A stretch of 64,000 nt of DNA from an uncultured Saprospiraceae bacterium (GTDB taxonomy: Bacteria > Bacteroidota > Bacteroidia > Chitinophagales > Saprospiraceae). Position numbers and translations under genes: made by a program. Positions 16,372-25,506 of this stretch are shown piece by piece. Every line of letters starts with the position of its first letter. The first letter of the stretch is position 1. The notes below the pieces were generated by a model, which saw only the letters and a program-made list of their open reading frames with translations, was not told the origin of the DNA and searched no databases. The stretch covers positions 16,313-80,312 of the forward strand of contig CALKJD010000110.1 in NCBI GenBank assembly GCA_937995755.1. The letters run 5' to 3'.

Positions 16372-18420
16372 ATGAAGGCATTACTTACAGCAATAACTAT
16401 TTTCGGATTCGCTATGATCTCTTTTGGTCAGCCCATAGAAAAGGCTAACTATGAGACAATGATAGAGACCGCAGATTCAGCATACAACTCTAACGATTAT
16501 ATCAATGCCATCAAATGGTATGGTGATGCATATAAAGAGTCAAAAGATAAAAACCTATCTGCGCTAATGGCTGATGTATATTTCAAAATGGGAGATTATA
16601 TCAAAGCTGAAAAACGATATGATAGACTTGTCAACAAAGACAAAACAGGAGAGTTCGCAGAAGATAGATACCGTCTTGCTCGTGCTAAGCTTTATCAAGG
16701 AAAATATGCGGAAGCTTTAACTGAATTTCGTACATATGCCTCTACTACTGAGGATGCAGACGGCAAAGCTAGCGCAATGCTTTATATAAAGGGTATTGAA
16801 AATATGGATAAGCTTTCGGATAATATCGAAGCTGTAGTGACGCCACTAGATAAAGAAATCAATTCTGCATTGAGCGAGTACTCACCTAGACAATATGTCG
16901 ATGGCACATTATACTACGCAGCACTCGTAGGGAAGAAAGCAATTGAAATAAAAGATGAAGAAACTGCTGAAGAGTCTACTTCTAGAATATATATGGCATC
17001 TAGAAATGCAGAAGGTGGATATGATGAGCCAGTAGAATTGGGCACACAAATCAATAGAGAAGGATTTCATCAAGGTAACTTATGTTTTTCAGAAGATGGC
17101 AGACGTATGTATTTCACTAGAGCTAAGTTAAAAGGTAACGAACTAGGTGATTTTGCGAAGATATTCGTATCCAATAAAAATGATAGTGGATGGGGAGCAG
17201 CTGAAGAGATGCCAAGTATACAAGGCGACTACTATACCACACAGCCGACTTCTGGTCAATTATATGGTAACGAAGTAATATTCTTTGTATCTGATATGCC
17301 AGGAGGATTTGGAGGTATGGATATCTACTACACTACAGTATTAGGAGATGGGTATTCTTCACCTGTTAATCTTGGTGAGACGATCAATACACCTAAGGAT
17401 GATATTACACCATTTTACAAAGATGGAACCTTATATTTTGCATCTCAAGGATATCCTGGATTGGGTGGATTTGATATCTACTATGCCTCGTGGGATGGTA
17501 GTAATTGGTCAGCAGTTACTAACATGGGATTCAATTATAATAGCTCATATGATGACCAGTATTTAAGTCTTACTCAAGATGGATCTAAAGGATTCCTAAC
17601 TACTTATAGACCACATAAAGATAAAAAGTCTATCAAGGGATCTAAAGCTTGTTGTCCAGATATACACCAAGTTGAGCTAAGAGATATCATCATAGATTTA
17701 CTAGCTTATATTGAAGATGAAAATGGTCCTCTTATCGGAGGTACAGTAGAAATAGTAGACTTAAGTACAGGAGATGATCCTAATACTAAGTCTAATTTTA
17801 CGACTAATGACTTCAACTTTTTACTAGACTCTGATCATGAGTATATGGTAAGGTTTAGCAAGGAAGGATATTTCCCTGATTCAGTCACATTCAATACGGT
17901 GGGTGTATTAGATGACTATACAGTGAAGAAGACAATGGTGCTCAAGCAGAAGCCACCTCCACCACCAGAGCCAGAAGAGCCTGAGACACAAGTGTTGACT
18001 AAAAACGAATCTATCAGATTGAACAATATTTATTACGATTTCGATAAGTCTAATATCTTACCAGATGCAGAGCAGGATCTCTATTATCTAAAGGAGATTA
18101 TGGATGAATACCCAAGTCTAGTGATAGAGCTAAGCTCGCATACAGATGCTCAGGGTACCACAAACTATAATAAAAGGTTATCACAGAGAAGAGCTAATTC
18201 TGCAGCAAGATGGTTGACTAAAGCAGGTGTAGATAAAGATCGTATCAAGCCAGTAGGGTATGGTGAATCTATCATCCTCAATCAATGTACTGAAGGTGTA
18301 ACTTGTACTGATGATGAGCACAGATTTAACAGACGTACTGAGTTTAAAATCTTAGATGGTCCAGAGACAATCATCATCAAGACTCCAGTAAGCAACTGGG
18401 ATAATCAAAAAAAAAACTAA
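16372..18420 (+). CDS. PorE-like OmpA family protein (TPR, PD40, OmpA)
   Basis: A periplasmic protein that probably ties the T9SS to peptidoglycan. In 682 residues it has a signal peptide (FGFAMISFGQ), TPR-like helices (about 25-120), PD40/WD40-like beta-propeller blades (about 190-430, with repeated FVSDMPGGFGGMDIYY and LYFASQGYPGLGGFDIYYA), a carboxypeptidase-regulatory-like domain (about 445-525), a Pro/Glu linker, and an OmpA domain (about 549-665, YYDFDKSNI, SSHTDAQGT, NRRTEF). This is the PorE layout. The stop lies one codon past a run of ten A (18407-18416). The frame one base back continues into a start-less DUF1573 domain, so an 807-residue fusion is possible. Confidence 0.9.
   Translation: MKALLTAITIFGFAMISFGQPIEKANYETMIETADSAYNSNDYINAIKWYGDAYKESKDKNLSALMADVYFKMGDYIKAEKRYDRLVNKDKTGEFAEDRYRLARAKLYQGKYAEALTEFRTYASTTEDADGKASAMLYIKGIENMDKLSDNIEAVVTPLDKEINSALSEYSPRQYVDGTLYYAALVGKKAIEIKDEETAEESTSRIYMASRNAEGGYDEPVELGTQINREGFHQGNLCFSEDGRRMYFTRAKLKGNELGDFAKIFVSNKNDSGWGAAEEMPSIQGDYYTTQPTSGQLYGNEVIFFVSDMPGGFGGMDIYYTTVLGDGYSSPVNLGETINTPKDDITPFYKDGTLYFASQGYPGLGGFDIYYASWDGSNWSAVTNMGFNYNSSYDDQYLSLTQDGSKGFLTTYRPHKDKKSIKGSKACCPDIHQVELRDIIIDLLAYIEDENGPLIGGTVEIVDLSTGDDPNTKSNFTTNDFNFLLDSDHEYMVRFSKEGYFPDSVTFNTVGVLDDYTVKKTMVLKQKPPPPPEPEEPETQVLTKNESIRLNNIYYDFDKSNILPDAEQDLYYLKEIMDEYPSLVIELSSHTDAQGTTNYNKRLSQRRANSAARWLTKAGVDKDRIKPVGYGESIILNQCTEGVTCTDDEHRFNRRTEFKILDGPETIIIKTPVSNWDNQKKN
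18407..18416 (+). promoter_or_regulatory. A10 slippery run at the 3' end of the PorE-like gene
   Basis: Ten consecutive A sit inside CAA-AAA-AAA-AAC-TAA. Loss of one A in the transcript, or a -1 ribosomal shift, bypasses the TAA and joins the frame to the downstream DUF1573 frame. Runs of nine or more A are known sites of transcriptional slippage. A homopolymer assembly error would look identical. Confidence 0.55.
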
Positions 18421-18794
18421 ATAGAAATGAAACTGGAGGTGGAGACGCCTTCGGTGTTCATGAGTTTTTTATAGACTTTGATAATCTTCCAGAAATTACT
18501 TTTGAGAATGACTCTATTGATATAGGTTCGCTCAAACAAGGCGAGTCAGCTGTAGTACTTTTTCCTTTTACGAATACTGGAAAAGGAGATCTAATTATAG
18601 AGATAGTAACGGCATGTAAATGTACGGATATCGAATATCCAAGACAGGCGATTCCGCCAGGTGGCAAAGGTATTATCAGAGCTGTATTCGATAGCACTAC
18701 ACAAAAGAAAGGTCAATTAATCAAAGCTTTAGACATAGTATCAAATACAGATCCCATGTTAATAGAAGCCAAATTCGCTGTTTTCGTGGAGTAA
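18414..18794 (+). CDS. DUF1573 domain lacking its own start (probable -1 frame extension)
   Basis: An open frame of about 126 codons encodes a recognisable DUF1573 Ig-like domain: ITFENDSIDIGSLKQGE, FPFTNTGKGDLII, ACKCTDIEYPRQAIPPGG, then VSNTDPMLIEAKF. There is no ATG, GTG or TTG in frame before the domain; the first in-frame ATG is within its last 20 residues. The frame is open back to 18405, across the A10 run, one base behind the PorE-like frame. A linker (NRNETGGGDAFGVHEFFIDF) would join the OmpA domain smoothly to DUF1573. I read it as the C-terminal part of one gene, expressed by slippage or frameshifting, or split by an indel error. A decayed separate gene is less likely because the frame is intact to its stop. 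Confidence 0.7.
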   Translation, partial: KLNRNETGGGDAFGVHEFFIDFDNLPEITFENDSIDIGSLKQGESAVVLFPFTNTGKGDLIIEIVTACKCTDIEYPRQAIPPGGKGIIRAVFDSTTQKKGQLIKALDIVSNTDPMLIEAKFAVFVE

Positions 18795-18962
18795 TTTCCG
18801 GCTTTTCGTTAGAAAAACGGAAATACCGAAATGAGCGGTTTCCTCATTTCGAGAAAAAACAAATTTCCGGCTTTTCGCCAGAAAAACGGAAATATCGAAA
18901 CGCGAGATTTCCTCGTTTCGAAAAAAAACAAATTTCCGGATTTTCGTGAGAAAAACGGAAAT
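18794..18962. repeat. tandem 69-bp palindromic repeat array
   Basis: Two hairpins alternate. Type 1 is ATTTCCG...CGGAAAT (with an inner TTTTC/GAAAA) at 18794-18824, 18863-18893 and 18932-18962, exactly 69 bases apart. Type 2 has outer CGAAA arms at 18827-18851 (9-bp stem) and 18896-18920 (7-bp stem). The loops differ between copies while the stems are kept, which points to selection for structure. It lies right after the DUF1573 stop and may terminate or stabilise that transcript. Confidence 0.85.
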
Positions 18963-19009
18963 AGCTGAATCAAAATCCCTAAAACCTTTGAGATAAGAGT
19001 ACTTCAACT

Positions 19010-19573
19010 ATGTCTACCTTAGAAATTATAGCAACAGTACTTAGCCTTATCTATATAATCTTGGCTGTCAAAAACAAATCTATTTGTTTTGTCTTCGGAT
19101 TGGTAGCAAGTGTAGTATGGGGATATGTATCTCTTTATAATTACAATCTAGTTTTCGATGCATTGCTTCAGGTGTTCTATATAGGTATGAGTGTCTATGG
19201 TTTGTACCTGTGGAGTGCAGGTAAGGATCAAAAAGAGGAATTGCCCATCAGGCACATGACAGGGAGGGATCATACGATTACAATAATAAGTGGTGTGGTA
19301 TTAGGTATTGGTGTAGCATATTCGACTAGTCTATTTTATGAAGCTTCATGGCCTTATTTAGATAGTTTGACCACTGCATTTTTAATGCTCGCTACGTATT
19401 ACTTAGTTAAGCGTAAAATCGAGTGTTGGATTTATTTTATCATAGCGGATGCTATCTATATTTACATCTATTGGGCGCAAGGTGCTAAGTTGTTTGCGGG
19501 TATGATGGTGGTGTATACTGTTATGGCAGCCGTAGGGTATTGGCAGTGGGCAAAAGATATAAAACAGAAATGA
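19010..19573 (+). CDS. pnuC: nicotinamide riboside transporter PnuC
   Basis: An inner-membrane facilitator for nicotinamide riboside, feeding NAD salvage. The 187 residues form about seven membrane helices. PnuC-specific stretches are visible: VFGLVASVVWGYVSLYNYNL near the N-terminus, LLQVFYIGMSVYGLYLW, and the C-terminal YIYIYWAQGAKLFAGMMVVY followed by GYWQW. Related PnuC-like proteins carry other vitamins, and the substrate is assumed here. No NadR-like kinase is adjacent. Confidence 0.92.
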   Translation: MSTLEIIATVLSLIYIILAVKNKSICFVFGLVASVVWGYVSLYNYNLVFDALLQVFYIGMSVYGLYLWSAGKDQKEELPIRHMTGRDHTITIISGVVLGIGVAYSTSLFYEASWPYLDSLTTAFLMLATYYLVKRKIECWIYFIIADAIYIYIYWAQGAKLFAGMMVVYTVMAAVGYWQWAKDIKQK

Positions 19574-19636
19574 AATATTAATAAAATATACCTTGGCTAA
19601 TCCAACCAATCCCAACTACTGCTGTTACTTTAGTAT

Positions 19637-21883
19637 ATGTTTTTCAAATACAAAACCCACATTATCGGCATTTTCATGCTATTGGCATTAGTCAGTGGCT
19701 TTTTTTTGCCTCAGACGAAAGTTACTTTCGATTTCGATCAATTCTTTCCAGAAGGAGACGACGATCTAGAATATTTCAAATCTTTCATTGAAGAATTTGA
19801 GACAGATGATAATTTTCTATTAATCGCCGTAGAAAATAAGGAGGGCGTATTCGATCAAGATTTTCTTTCAAGATTTCATGAGTATAGTATAGCAGTCAAA
19901 GATGTACCACATATCACTAAGGTGCAGTCGCTTACACAGATGCGTAATCCAATTAAGACTCCATTTGGGATATCTACGATTCCTATTATCCATATAGATG
20001 AGCCGTCCAAATATCCTCAGGATAAAGAGAACTTACTAAATGACGATAGATTTCGATTGAGTCTTATTAATGCAGATGCTACAGCTCTGGTCATAGCAGC
20101 AAAGACCACAGAAAAGATAGGCTTGGAAGATTCTGATGTGATGCTTAATGCACTTTATGCCGAGACAGAGAAGTATGGATTTGATGACGTACATTATCTA
20201 GGTCGAGCCTATTTTCAAGACGAGCTAGTGGAGATGAAGATATGGGAGATGCTAATCATCGGTTTGATATCAGTGATACTAGTAACTATAATTTTGATAT
20301 TGATTTATCGAAAGTTTATAGGAGTCATGATAGCATTGGGATCTATAGGATTGGGACTATTACTTTTCATTGGAATGTTAGCAGGATTTGGAAGAGAACT
20401 CAGTGTAATGGCCGCTTTATATCCAGTATTGATGTTGATTGTGGGTACTTCGGACGTAATACATATTATGACGAAGTATACGGATCTACTCAAGGAAGGT
20501 AAAGAGAAGTTAGAAGCCATGACTACAACAGTCAAAGAAATAGGAATGGCGACATTACTTACCTCGTTGACTACGGCTGTAGGTTTTGCAACTTTACTTA
20601 CATCTAATGTGGGGCCGATTAGAGAGTTTGGTGTCAATGCTGCTGTCGGAGTTATGATTGCCTATGTAACAGTGATATTTTTTACTACTTCTGTACTCTT
20701 GTTTTTTGATAGAGAGCAGATTATCAAAGAGTCAAATTCGGATGGAAGATTAAGTAATTGGTTAGGCAAATGTTATACGCAGGTGAAGTTCAATCCTAAA
20801 AAGATATTGATGGTCTGTGCAGTAATAATGGGACTTTGTTTTGCAGGGATAAGTATGATTACGACCAATTATGATATCAGCAGTACATTGCCTAGAGATA
20901 GTAATATATCTAATGACTTCAAATATTTTGAAAAGGAATTTGCTGGATTTCGACCATTAGAATTTGCAGTGGAGAGTATGGGCGCATATAAAGTAGATAG
21001 CTATGAAGTAGTACGAGAAATTAGTAAACTAGAAGATCACCTTCAGTCTACTGGAGTGATTAATGCAATTATGTCTCAAGCTACGATGTATAAGAGTGTC
21101 AATAAAATGAATAACAGTAATCGCGCTGATGCATATGTGTTTACAGATAATGAAAGAGATTTCGTTAATCAGAAAAAAATGATCCAAAAATCTAGGATGC
21201 TGGATCAAGCGGTACTGATCAATAAAGATAAAACCAAAACTCGTATCTCTAGCCGAATAGCTGATATAGGTGCGGATAGTATTAGAGTACTCAATCAACG
21301 AATAGATCAGTGGATTACTACTAATCTAGATCAAGATATAGTGAGTATCCGTAGTACGGGTACTGGACTTATCATAGATAAGAATGCGGTGTATATTAGA
21401 GATAATTTGCTCCAAGGTTTGGCTCTGGCATTAATAATAGTTAGTGTATTGATGGGCTTCTTATTTAAGAGTTTTAGGATGGTGATCATTGCATTGATCC
21501 CTAATATAATTCCTCTTCTGTTTGCCGCTGGCTTGATAGGTTGGTTAGGAATAGATCTAGAGGCAGGAATATCTATAATCTTTGCCATAGTGTTTGGTAT
21601 AGCCGTGGATGATACTATACACTTTCTGAGTAAGTATAAGTTGGAGCGAGTCAAAGGCAAATCTGTAGAGGAATCGCTGGAAGTATGTTATACCGAGACA
21701 GGAAAAGCAATTATGATAACTACGGTGATCTTATTCTTTGGATTCTTAGTACTCTTATTATCTAATTCAATGCCGACCAATATCGTGGGTATGTTGATAT
21801 CAGTGACATTAGTTACGGCATTAGTATTCGATTTATACTTGCTTCCAATTTTGATTAGATATTTGATGCCTAAAGATAGTTAA
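19637..21883 (+). CDS. RND superfamily transporter (MMPL/HAE3 type)
   Basis: 748 residues with the two-fold RND layout: one helix, a periplasmic loop (residues about 25-195), five helices, then a repeat of the same. Each half carries the family's charged/polar TM4 region (LIVGTSDVIHIMTKYTD and VFGIAVDDTIHFLSKYKLER). MMPL/HAE3 members export lipids, hopanoids or hydrophobic compounds; the substrate here is unknown. It lies 63 bases after pnuC and 61 bases before an ABC exporter. A near-match box TACTTTAG lies three bases before the ATG. Confidence 0.88.
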   Translation: MFFKYKTHIIGIFMLLALVSGFFLPQTKVTFDFDQFFPEGDDDLEYFKSFIEEFETDDNFLLIAVENKEGVFDQDFLSRFHEYSIAVKDVPHITKVQSLTQMRNPIKTPFGISTIPIIHIDEPSKYPQDKENLLNDDRFRLSLINADATALVIAAKTTEKIGLEDSDVMLNALYAETEKYGFDDVHYLGRAYFQDELVEMKIWEMLIIGLISVILVTIILILIYRKFIGVMIALGSIGLGLLLFIGMLAGFGRELSVMAALYPVLMLIVGTSDVIHIMTKYTDLLKEGKEKLEAMTTTVKEIGMATLLTSLTTAVGFATLLTSNVGPIREFGVNAAVGVMIAYVTVIFFTTSVLLFFDREQIIKESNSDGRLSNWLGKCYTQVKFNPKKILMVCAVIMGLCFAGISMITTNYDISSTLPRDSNISNDFKYFEKEFAGFRPLEFAVESMGAYKVDSYEVVREISKLEDHLQSTGVINAIMSQATMYKSVNKMNNSNRADAYVFTDNERDFVNQKKMIQKSRMLDQAVLINKDKTKTRISSRIADIGADSIRVLNQRIDQWITTNLDQDIVSIRSTGTGLIIDKNAVYIRDNLLQGLALALIIVSVLMGFLFKSFRMVIIALIPNIIPLLFAAGLIGWLGIDLEAGISIIFAIVFGIAVDDTIHFLSKYKLERVKGKSVEESLEVCYTETGKAIMITTVILFFGFLVLLLSNSMPTNIVGMLISVTLVTALVFDLYLLPILIRYLMPKDS

Positions 21884-21930
21884 CCCAGTAAGAGAACACT
21901 TTAACTAATTATGGGTTTGGATTACTTCAT

Positions 21931-21938
21931 TACCTTTG
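21931..21938 (+). promoter_or_regulatory. -7 box directly before the ABC exporter ATG
   Basis: TACCTTTG is an exact TAnnTTTG match, followed by CAACTT and then the ATG at 21945. This again implies a near-leaderless transcript and argues for the ATG rather than the TTG at 21936 as the start. Confidence 0.5.
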
Positions 21939-21944
21939 CAACTT

Positions 21945-23714
21945 ATGAGTATAACTAAAGAGAAAAAGAAAAGCTTAGACTGGCCGCTGCTCAAGAGAGT
22001 ATTAGCTACGGCTTTGCCATACAAATCACTTTTTCTTTTTTGTATCATATTGCCTATTATCCTTGCTCCGGTTACTACGATCAGACCTTATATCGTCAAA
22101 GTAATGGTGGATAACCATATACTTAAGGAAGATCTTGATGGTCTTGGGTTTATGGCTTTGCTATTTGTTGGAGCGGTTATCTTAGATGCTTTGCTTAGGT
22201 ATACCTTTATATATACCACAGCATTACTAGGTCAATCAGTGATCAAGGATATGCGTGTCAAAGTCTTTAACCATATCACCAATTTGAAACTTAAATACTT
22301 TGATAAGACAGCAATAGGTACCGCTACTACAAGAACGATTAGTGATATTGAAGCTATTAACAACGTATTTGCTCAAGGTGTAATTACCATATTTGGTGAC
22401 TTGCTGATAGTCGTAGCTGTAATTTGTGTCATGTTTTACACAAGTTGGATCTTGACGGTGATAAGTTTGGTGACATTGCCATTGTTGATCATTGCAACTT
22501 ATATATTTAAAGAGAAAGTTAAGTCGACTTTTCAGGCAGTGAGAACGCAGATCAGTAAGATGAATGCATTTTTGCAAGAGCGTATTACAGGAATGAATGT
22601 GGTACAAATATTTAATGCTGAAAAACGAGAAGCGGATAAATTTAGGGAAATAAATAGAGCATATACTAAAGCGAATTTAGACTCAGTATTTTATTATGCC
22701 GTTTTCTTTCCAGTAGTAGAGCTTATTACAACGATCTCTTTAGCCTTGATGATTTGGTTAGGAGCTAGAGCATATTTGCAAGACTATGTAAGTTTTGGAT
22801 CCTTGGTGGCATTTCCTTTATTTCTAAATCTGCTTTTCCGTCCTGTAAGAATGTTAGCAGATAAATTTAACACGCTACAGATGGGGTTAGTAGCTGCGGA
22901 CAGAGTTTTTGATGTGTTAGATGATCAGTCTATTATCGAAGACAAGGGTACCATAGTAGCTCAAAATATCAAAGGTAAAGTCGAATTTGAAGATGTTTCG
23001 TTTGCTTATGATGATGAAAACTATGTACTTAATAATGTAAGCTTTACCCTTAATCCTGGAGAGACCTTAGCGATAGTTGGAAGTACTGGATCTGGGAAGA
23101 GTACTATTATCAACATACTCAATAGATTCTACGAGATACAATCTGGAAATATTAAGGTGGATGGTGTTAATGCCAAAGACTATACATTGGACAGTCTGCG
23201 TAAGTCAGTATCTATGGTTTTGCAAGACGTGTTCTTGTTTAATGGGACCGTACTAGAAAATATTACACTAAGAGATAAGAGTATAGATAGAGCCAAAGTG
23301 ATTGCTGCCAGCAAGCAGATAGGAGCGCACGTATTTATAGAAGCGCTTCCAGATGGATATGATTTCAAAGTAACAGAGCGTGGTAGTAATTTATCAGTAG
23401 GGCAGCGTCAATTGATTTCCTTTGTAAGAGCCTTAGTATTTGATCCGACTATTTTAGTACTAGATGAAGCTACAGCATCGATAGATACTGAGACTGAAGC
23501 TATTATCCAATTTGCGATTGAGAAATTAATAGCCAAGAGAAGTTCTATCATCATAGCACATAGATTATCTACGATTCGACATGCTAATAATATCATGGTG
23601 TTAGATAAAGGAAATATCGTAGAGTTCGGACCTCATGACAAACTGATGGAAATAGAGGGAGGCAAGTATCGACAGCTTTATGATATGCAGTTTAGCGACG
23701 AAGAAGCAGCTTAA
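21945..23714 (+). CDS. ABC exporter, fused permease and ATPase (MsbA/BmrA-like)
   Basis: A half-transporter of about 589 residues forming a homodimer in the inner membrane. Six helices occupy residues about 20-320. The nucleotide-binding domain follows with Walker A (GSTGSGKSTI), Q-loop (VLQDVFLFNGT), signature LSVGQRQLISF, Walker B (ILVLDEATASID) and the H-loop (IAHRLST). All catalytic residues are intact. The likely start is ATG 21945; an in-frame TTG at 21936 overlaps a -7 promoter box. The substrate is unknown. The adjacent RND transporter may act in the same lipid or drug export pathway. Confidence 0.93.
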   Translation: MSITKEKKKSLDWPLLKRVLATALPYKSLFLFCIILPIILAPVTTIRPYIVKVMVDNHILKEDLDGLGFMALLFVGAVILDALLRYTFIYTTALLGQSVIKDMRVKVFNHITNLKLKYFDKTAIGTATTRTISDIEAINNVFAQGVITIFGDLLIVVAVICVMFYTSWILTVISLVTLPLLIIATYIFKEKVKSTFQAVRTQISKMNAFLQERITGMNVVQIFNAEKREADKFREINRAYTKANLDSVFYYAVFFPVVELITTISLALMIWLGARAYLQDYVSFGSLVAFPLFLNLLFRPVRMLADKFNTLQMGLVAADRVFDVLDDQSIIEDKGTIVAQNIKGKVEFEDVSFAYDDENYVLNNVSFTLNPGETLAIVGSTGSGKSTIINILNRFYEIQSGNIKVDGVNAKDYTLDSLRKSVSMVLQDVFLFNGTVLENITLRDKSIDRAKVIAASKQIGAHVFIEALPDGYDFKVTERGSNLSVGQRQLISFVRALVFDPTILVLDEATASIDTETEAIIQFAIEKLIAKRSSIIIAHRLSTIRHANNIMVLDKGNIVEFGPHDKLMEIEGGKYRQLYDMQFSDEEAA

Positions 23715-23788
23715 TAAGTATTTTTTTGCTCTTAGTATAGTGATATAGTATTTGTTGTTTTAAGGATTTTATCGATTCTTTACCATCG

Positions 23789-23818
23789 TTGGTCCATTCC
23801 TCTAAACTATTATCTTTG
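23789..23818 (+). promoter_or_regulatory. promoter TTG-N19-TATCTTTG
   Basis: A full Bacteroidota-type promoter: a TTG at 23789, a 19-base spacer and TATCTTTG at 23811-23818. It is about 48 bases before the ATG of the small membrane protein and probably drives it and the glycosyltransferase. Confidence 0.65.
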
Positions 23819-23866
23819 TGAAAGGTGTTATAGTATTTAGGTACGATACACAATCAAAAGAAACAT

Positions 23867-24373
23867 ATGACAGTATTCAAAGAATTTCAAATCGGAGGCG
23901 GTGGCCCACAAGGTAAAAGCCCTTTTGGGGGAATTGCAGGGCTAATTTCACTTGCACTATTTATGATGGTGGCATTTTTTTTATTCAAAGGATTATTTTG
24001 GATACTAAATTTAGTAGCACCCGTATTATTGATTGCCACACTAATAATGGACTATACAGTAGTTACTGATTTTGTGAAGTTTCTTATTAAGTTACTCAAA
24101 GACAATCCACTTTTTGGAATAGTAGCTATAGTATTAAGTTTGGTAGCATATCCGTTTACAGCCGGATTTTTGTTTTTTAAGATGATGGGAAGACGCGCTA
24201 TCAAGAAAATGCAAGAACAGCATAAAGGAATGAATGCAAATCAAGATGATGTAAATGATGTCGATGATGAAGGTTTTGCAGACTATGAGGAAATAGAAAC
24301 ACTAGAACTTCCAGACATAGAGGTACAAAAACCGAAAGGTAGAAATAACGATTATGATCAGATGTTCGATTAG
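23867..24373 (+). CDS. small membrane protein with an acidic tail
   Basis: 168 residues. The N-terminus is Gly-rich (GGGGPQGKSPFGGIAG). Residues about 22-102 contain two or three hydrophobic segments (LISLALFMMVAFFLFKGLFW, LLIATLIMDY, IVAIVLSLVAYPFTAGFLFF). The last 60 residues are strongly acidic (DDVNDVDDEGFADYEEIETL) and end NNDYDQMFD. I do not recognise the family. It is 15 bases from the GT2 gene, so it may be its partner in an operon. Confidence 0.7.
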   Translation: MTVFKEFQIGGGGPQGKSPFGGIAGLISLALFMMVAFFLFKGLFWILNLVAPVLLIATLIMDYTVVTDFVKFLIKLLKDNPLFGIVAIVLSLVAYPFTAGFLFFKMMGRRAIKKMQEQHKGMNANQDDVNDVDDEGFADYEEIETLELPDIEVQKPKGRNNDYDQMFD

Positions 24374-24388
24374 TCGGATTTTCTATTC

Positions 24389-25501
24389 ATGATTTTGCTA
24401 TTTTTCATATCGATAGGGCTAAGTATAGGATACATATATCTTCTCCAATGGATCACGGAAGGATGGGGAGCTTGTGAATCTTATAAGCATACAGGTGAAA
24501 ATGTCAAAGTATCGATCATTATAGCCGCGCGTAATGAGGAGAAATATATAGTCGATTGTCTATCGAGTATATTTAAGAATAGCTATCCAGAAAAATTATT
24601 AGAAATTATTGTCGTAGATGATCAATCAGAAGATCAAACGGTGGCGATAATCAAAGAAAAATATCCACAAGTAACCTTACTGTCTACAGTCAAGAATATA
24701 GGTAAAAAAGCGGCTATAGAGCTTGCAGCTAAGTATGCCACTGGAGAGCTTTTAATATTTACAGACGCAGACTGTACGGTACCTGATACTTGGGTAGCTA
24801 CGATGGTGTCTAACTATGATTCTGATCTCGTAAGCTTCATCGCAGCACCTGTACAGATTGATTTAGAAGATACTTGCTTGAGTAGATTTCAGTATCTCGA
24901 TGTGGCAGCGACCATGGCAGTAACAGCTAATGGTATTCATCGTCAAAGCTACTATTCAGCTAACGGTGCTAATATGGCTGTCAACAGAGAGCAATTTTTA
25001 CAATTGTATGAAGTCAGAAGGGATGCTGAGATAGCCTCTGGAGATGATATGTTTACGATTCAGTATCTAGCCAAGAAAGACCCCAATAAAATTACATACG
25101 TTAGATCATTAGAGGCTACAGTAACGACCAAAGGAGAAAAGACCATCGCTGATCTTATCTCACAAAGAAAGCGCTGGGCAGGTAAGAGTCGTCATTATCC
25201 GGAGAAGAATATTGTATTAGTTCAGGGCTATGTATTCCTATTAGTAGCTTTGATGGTATTCAATGCTGTGTTTGGATTATTTACAGATGGCTTCGGAGTT
25301 TTCATCGCCTTACTCATGCTGTTTATCAAAGTAACAATGGACTATCTTTTTCTTAGCCATATTTGTCAACATTATGAAAAAAAAGAAGCCACTAAGAAAT
25401 ATCTTATCTCAGCGGCTTCGTATAATATCTATATCTTATTTGCAGGGCTTGTAGCCATCCTTCCTGGTAAGTATGTGTGGAAGGGTAGAAGCCTAAAGTA
25501 G
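24389..25501 (+). CDS. membrane-anchored family 2 glycosyltransferase
   Basis: A GT-A fold transferase of 370 residues. One N-terminal helix is followed by the catalytic domain: VSIIIAARNEEKYI, IIVVDDQSEDQT, the metal-binding TDADCT, and QRKRWAGKSRHY, the Q-x-x-R-W product/acceptor motif of processive-type GT2 enzymes. Two or three helices follow at the C-terminus (VFLLVALMVFNAVFGLF). It probably adds a sugar to a lipid or polysaccharide at the cytoplasmic membrane; the acceptor is unknown. It converges with trpS with only five bases between the stops. Confidence 0.9.
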   Translation: MILLFFISIGLSIGYIYLLQWITEGWGACESYKHTGENVKVSIIIAARNEEKYIVDCLSSIFKNSYPEKLLEIIVVDDQSEDQTVAIIKEKYPQVTLLSTVKNIGKKAAIELAAKYATGELLIFTDADCTVPDTWVATMVSNYDSDLVSFIAAPVQIDLEDTCLSRFQYLDVAATMAVTANGIHRQSYYSANGANMAVNREQFLQLYEVRRDAEIASGDDMFTIQYLAKKDPNKITYVRSLEATVTTKGEKTIADLISQRKRWAGKSRHYPEKNIVLVQGYVFLLVALMVFNAVFGLFTDGFGVFIALLMLFIKVTMDYLFLSHICQHYEKKEATKKYLISAASYNIYILFAGLVAILPGKYVWKGRSLK

Positions 25502-25506
25502 TTATG

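Noticed and set aside
18759..19007. Minus-strand frame encoding 23-residue repeats (ISVFLTKSRKFVFSRNEE)
   Set aside because: It is produced by the 69-bp hairpin array, whose period is divisible by three; the start of the frame overlaps DUF1573 coding sequence on the other strand.
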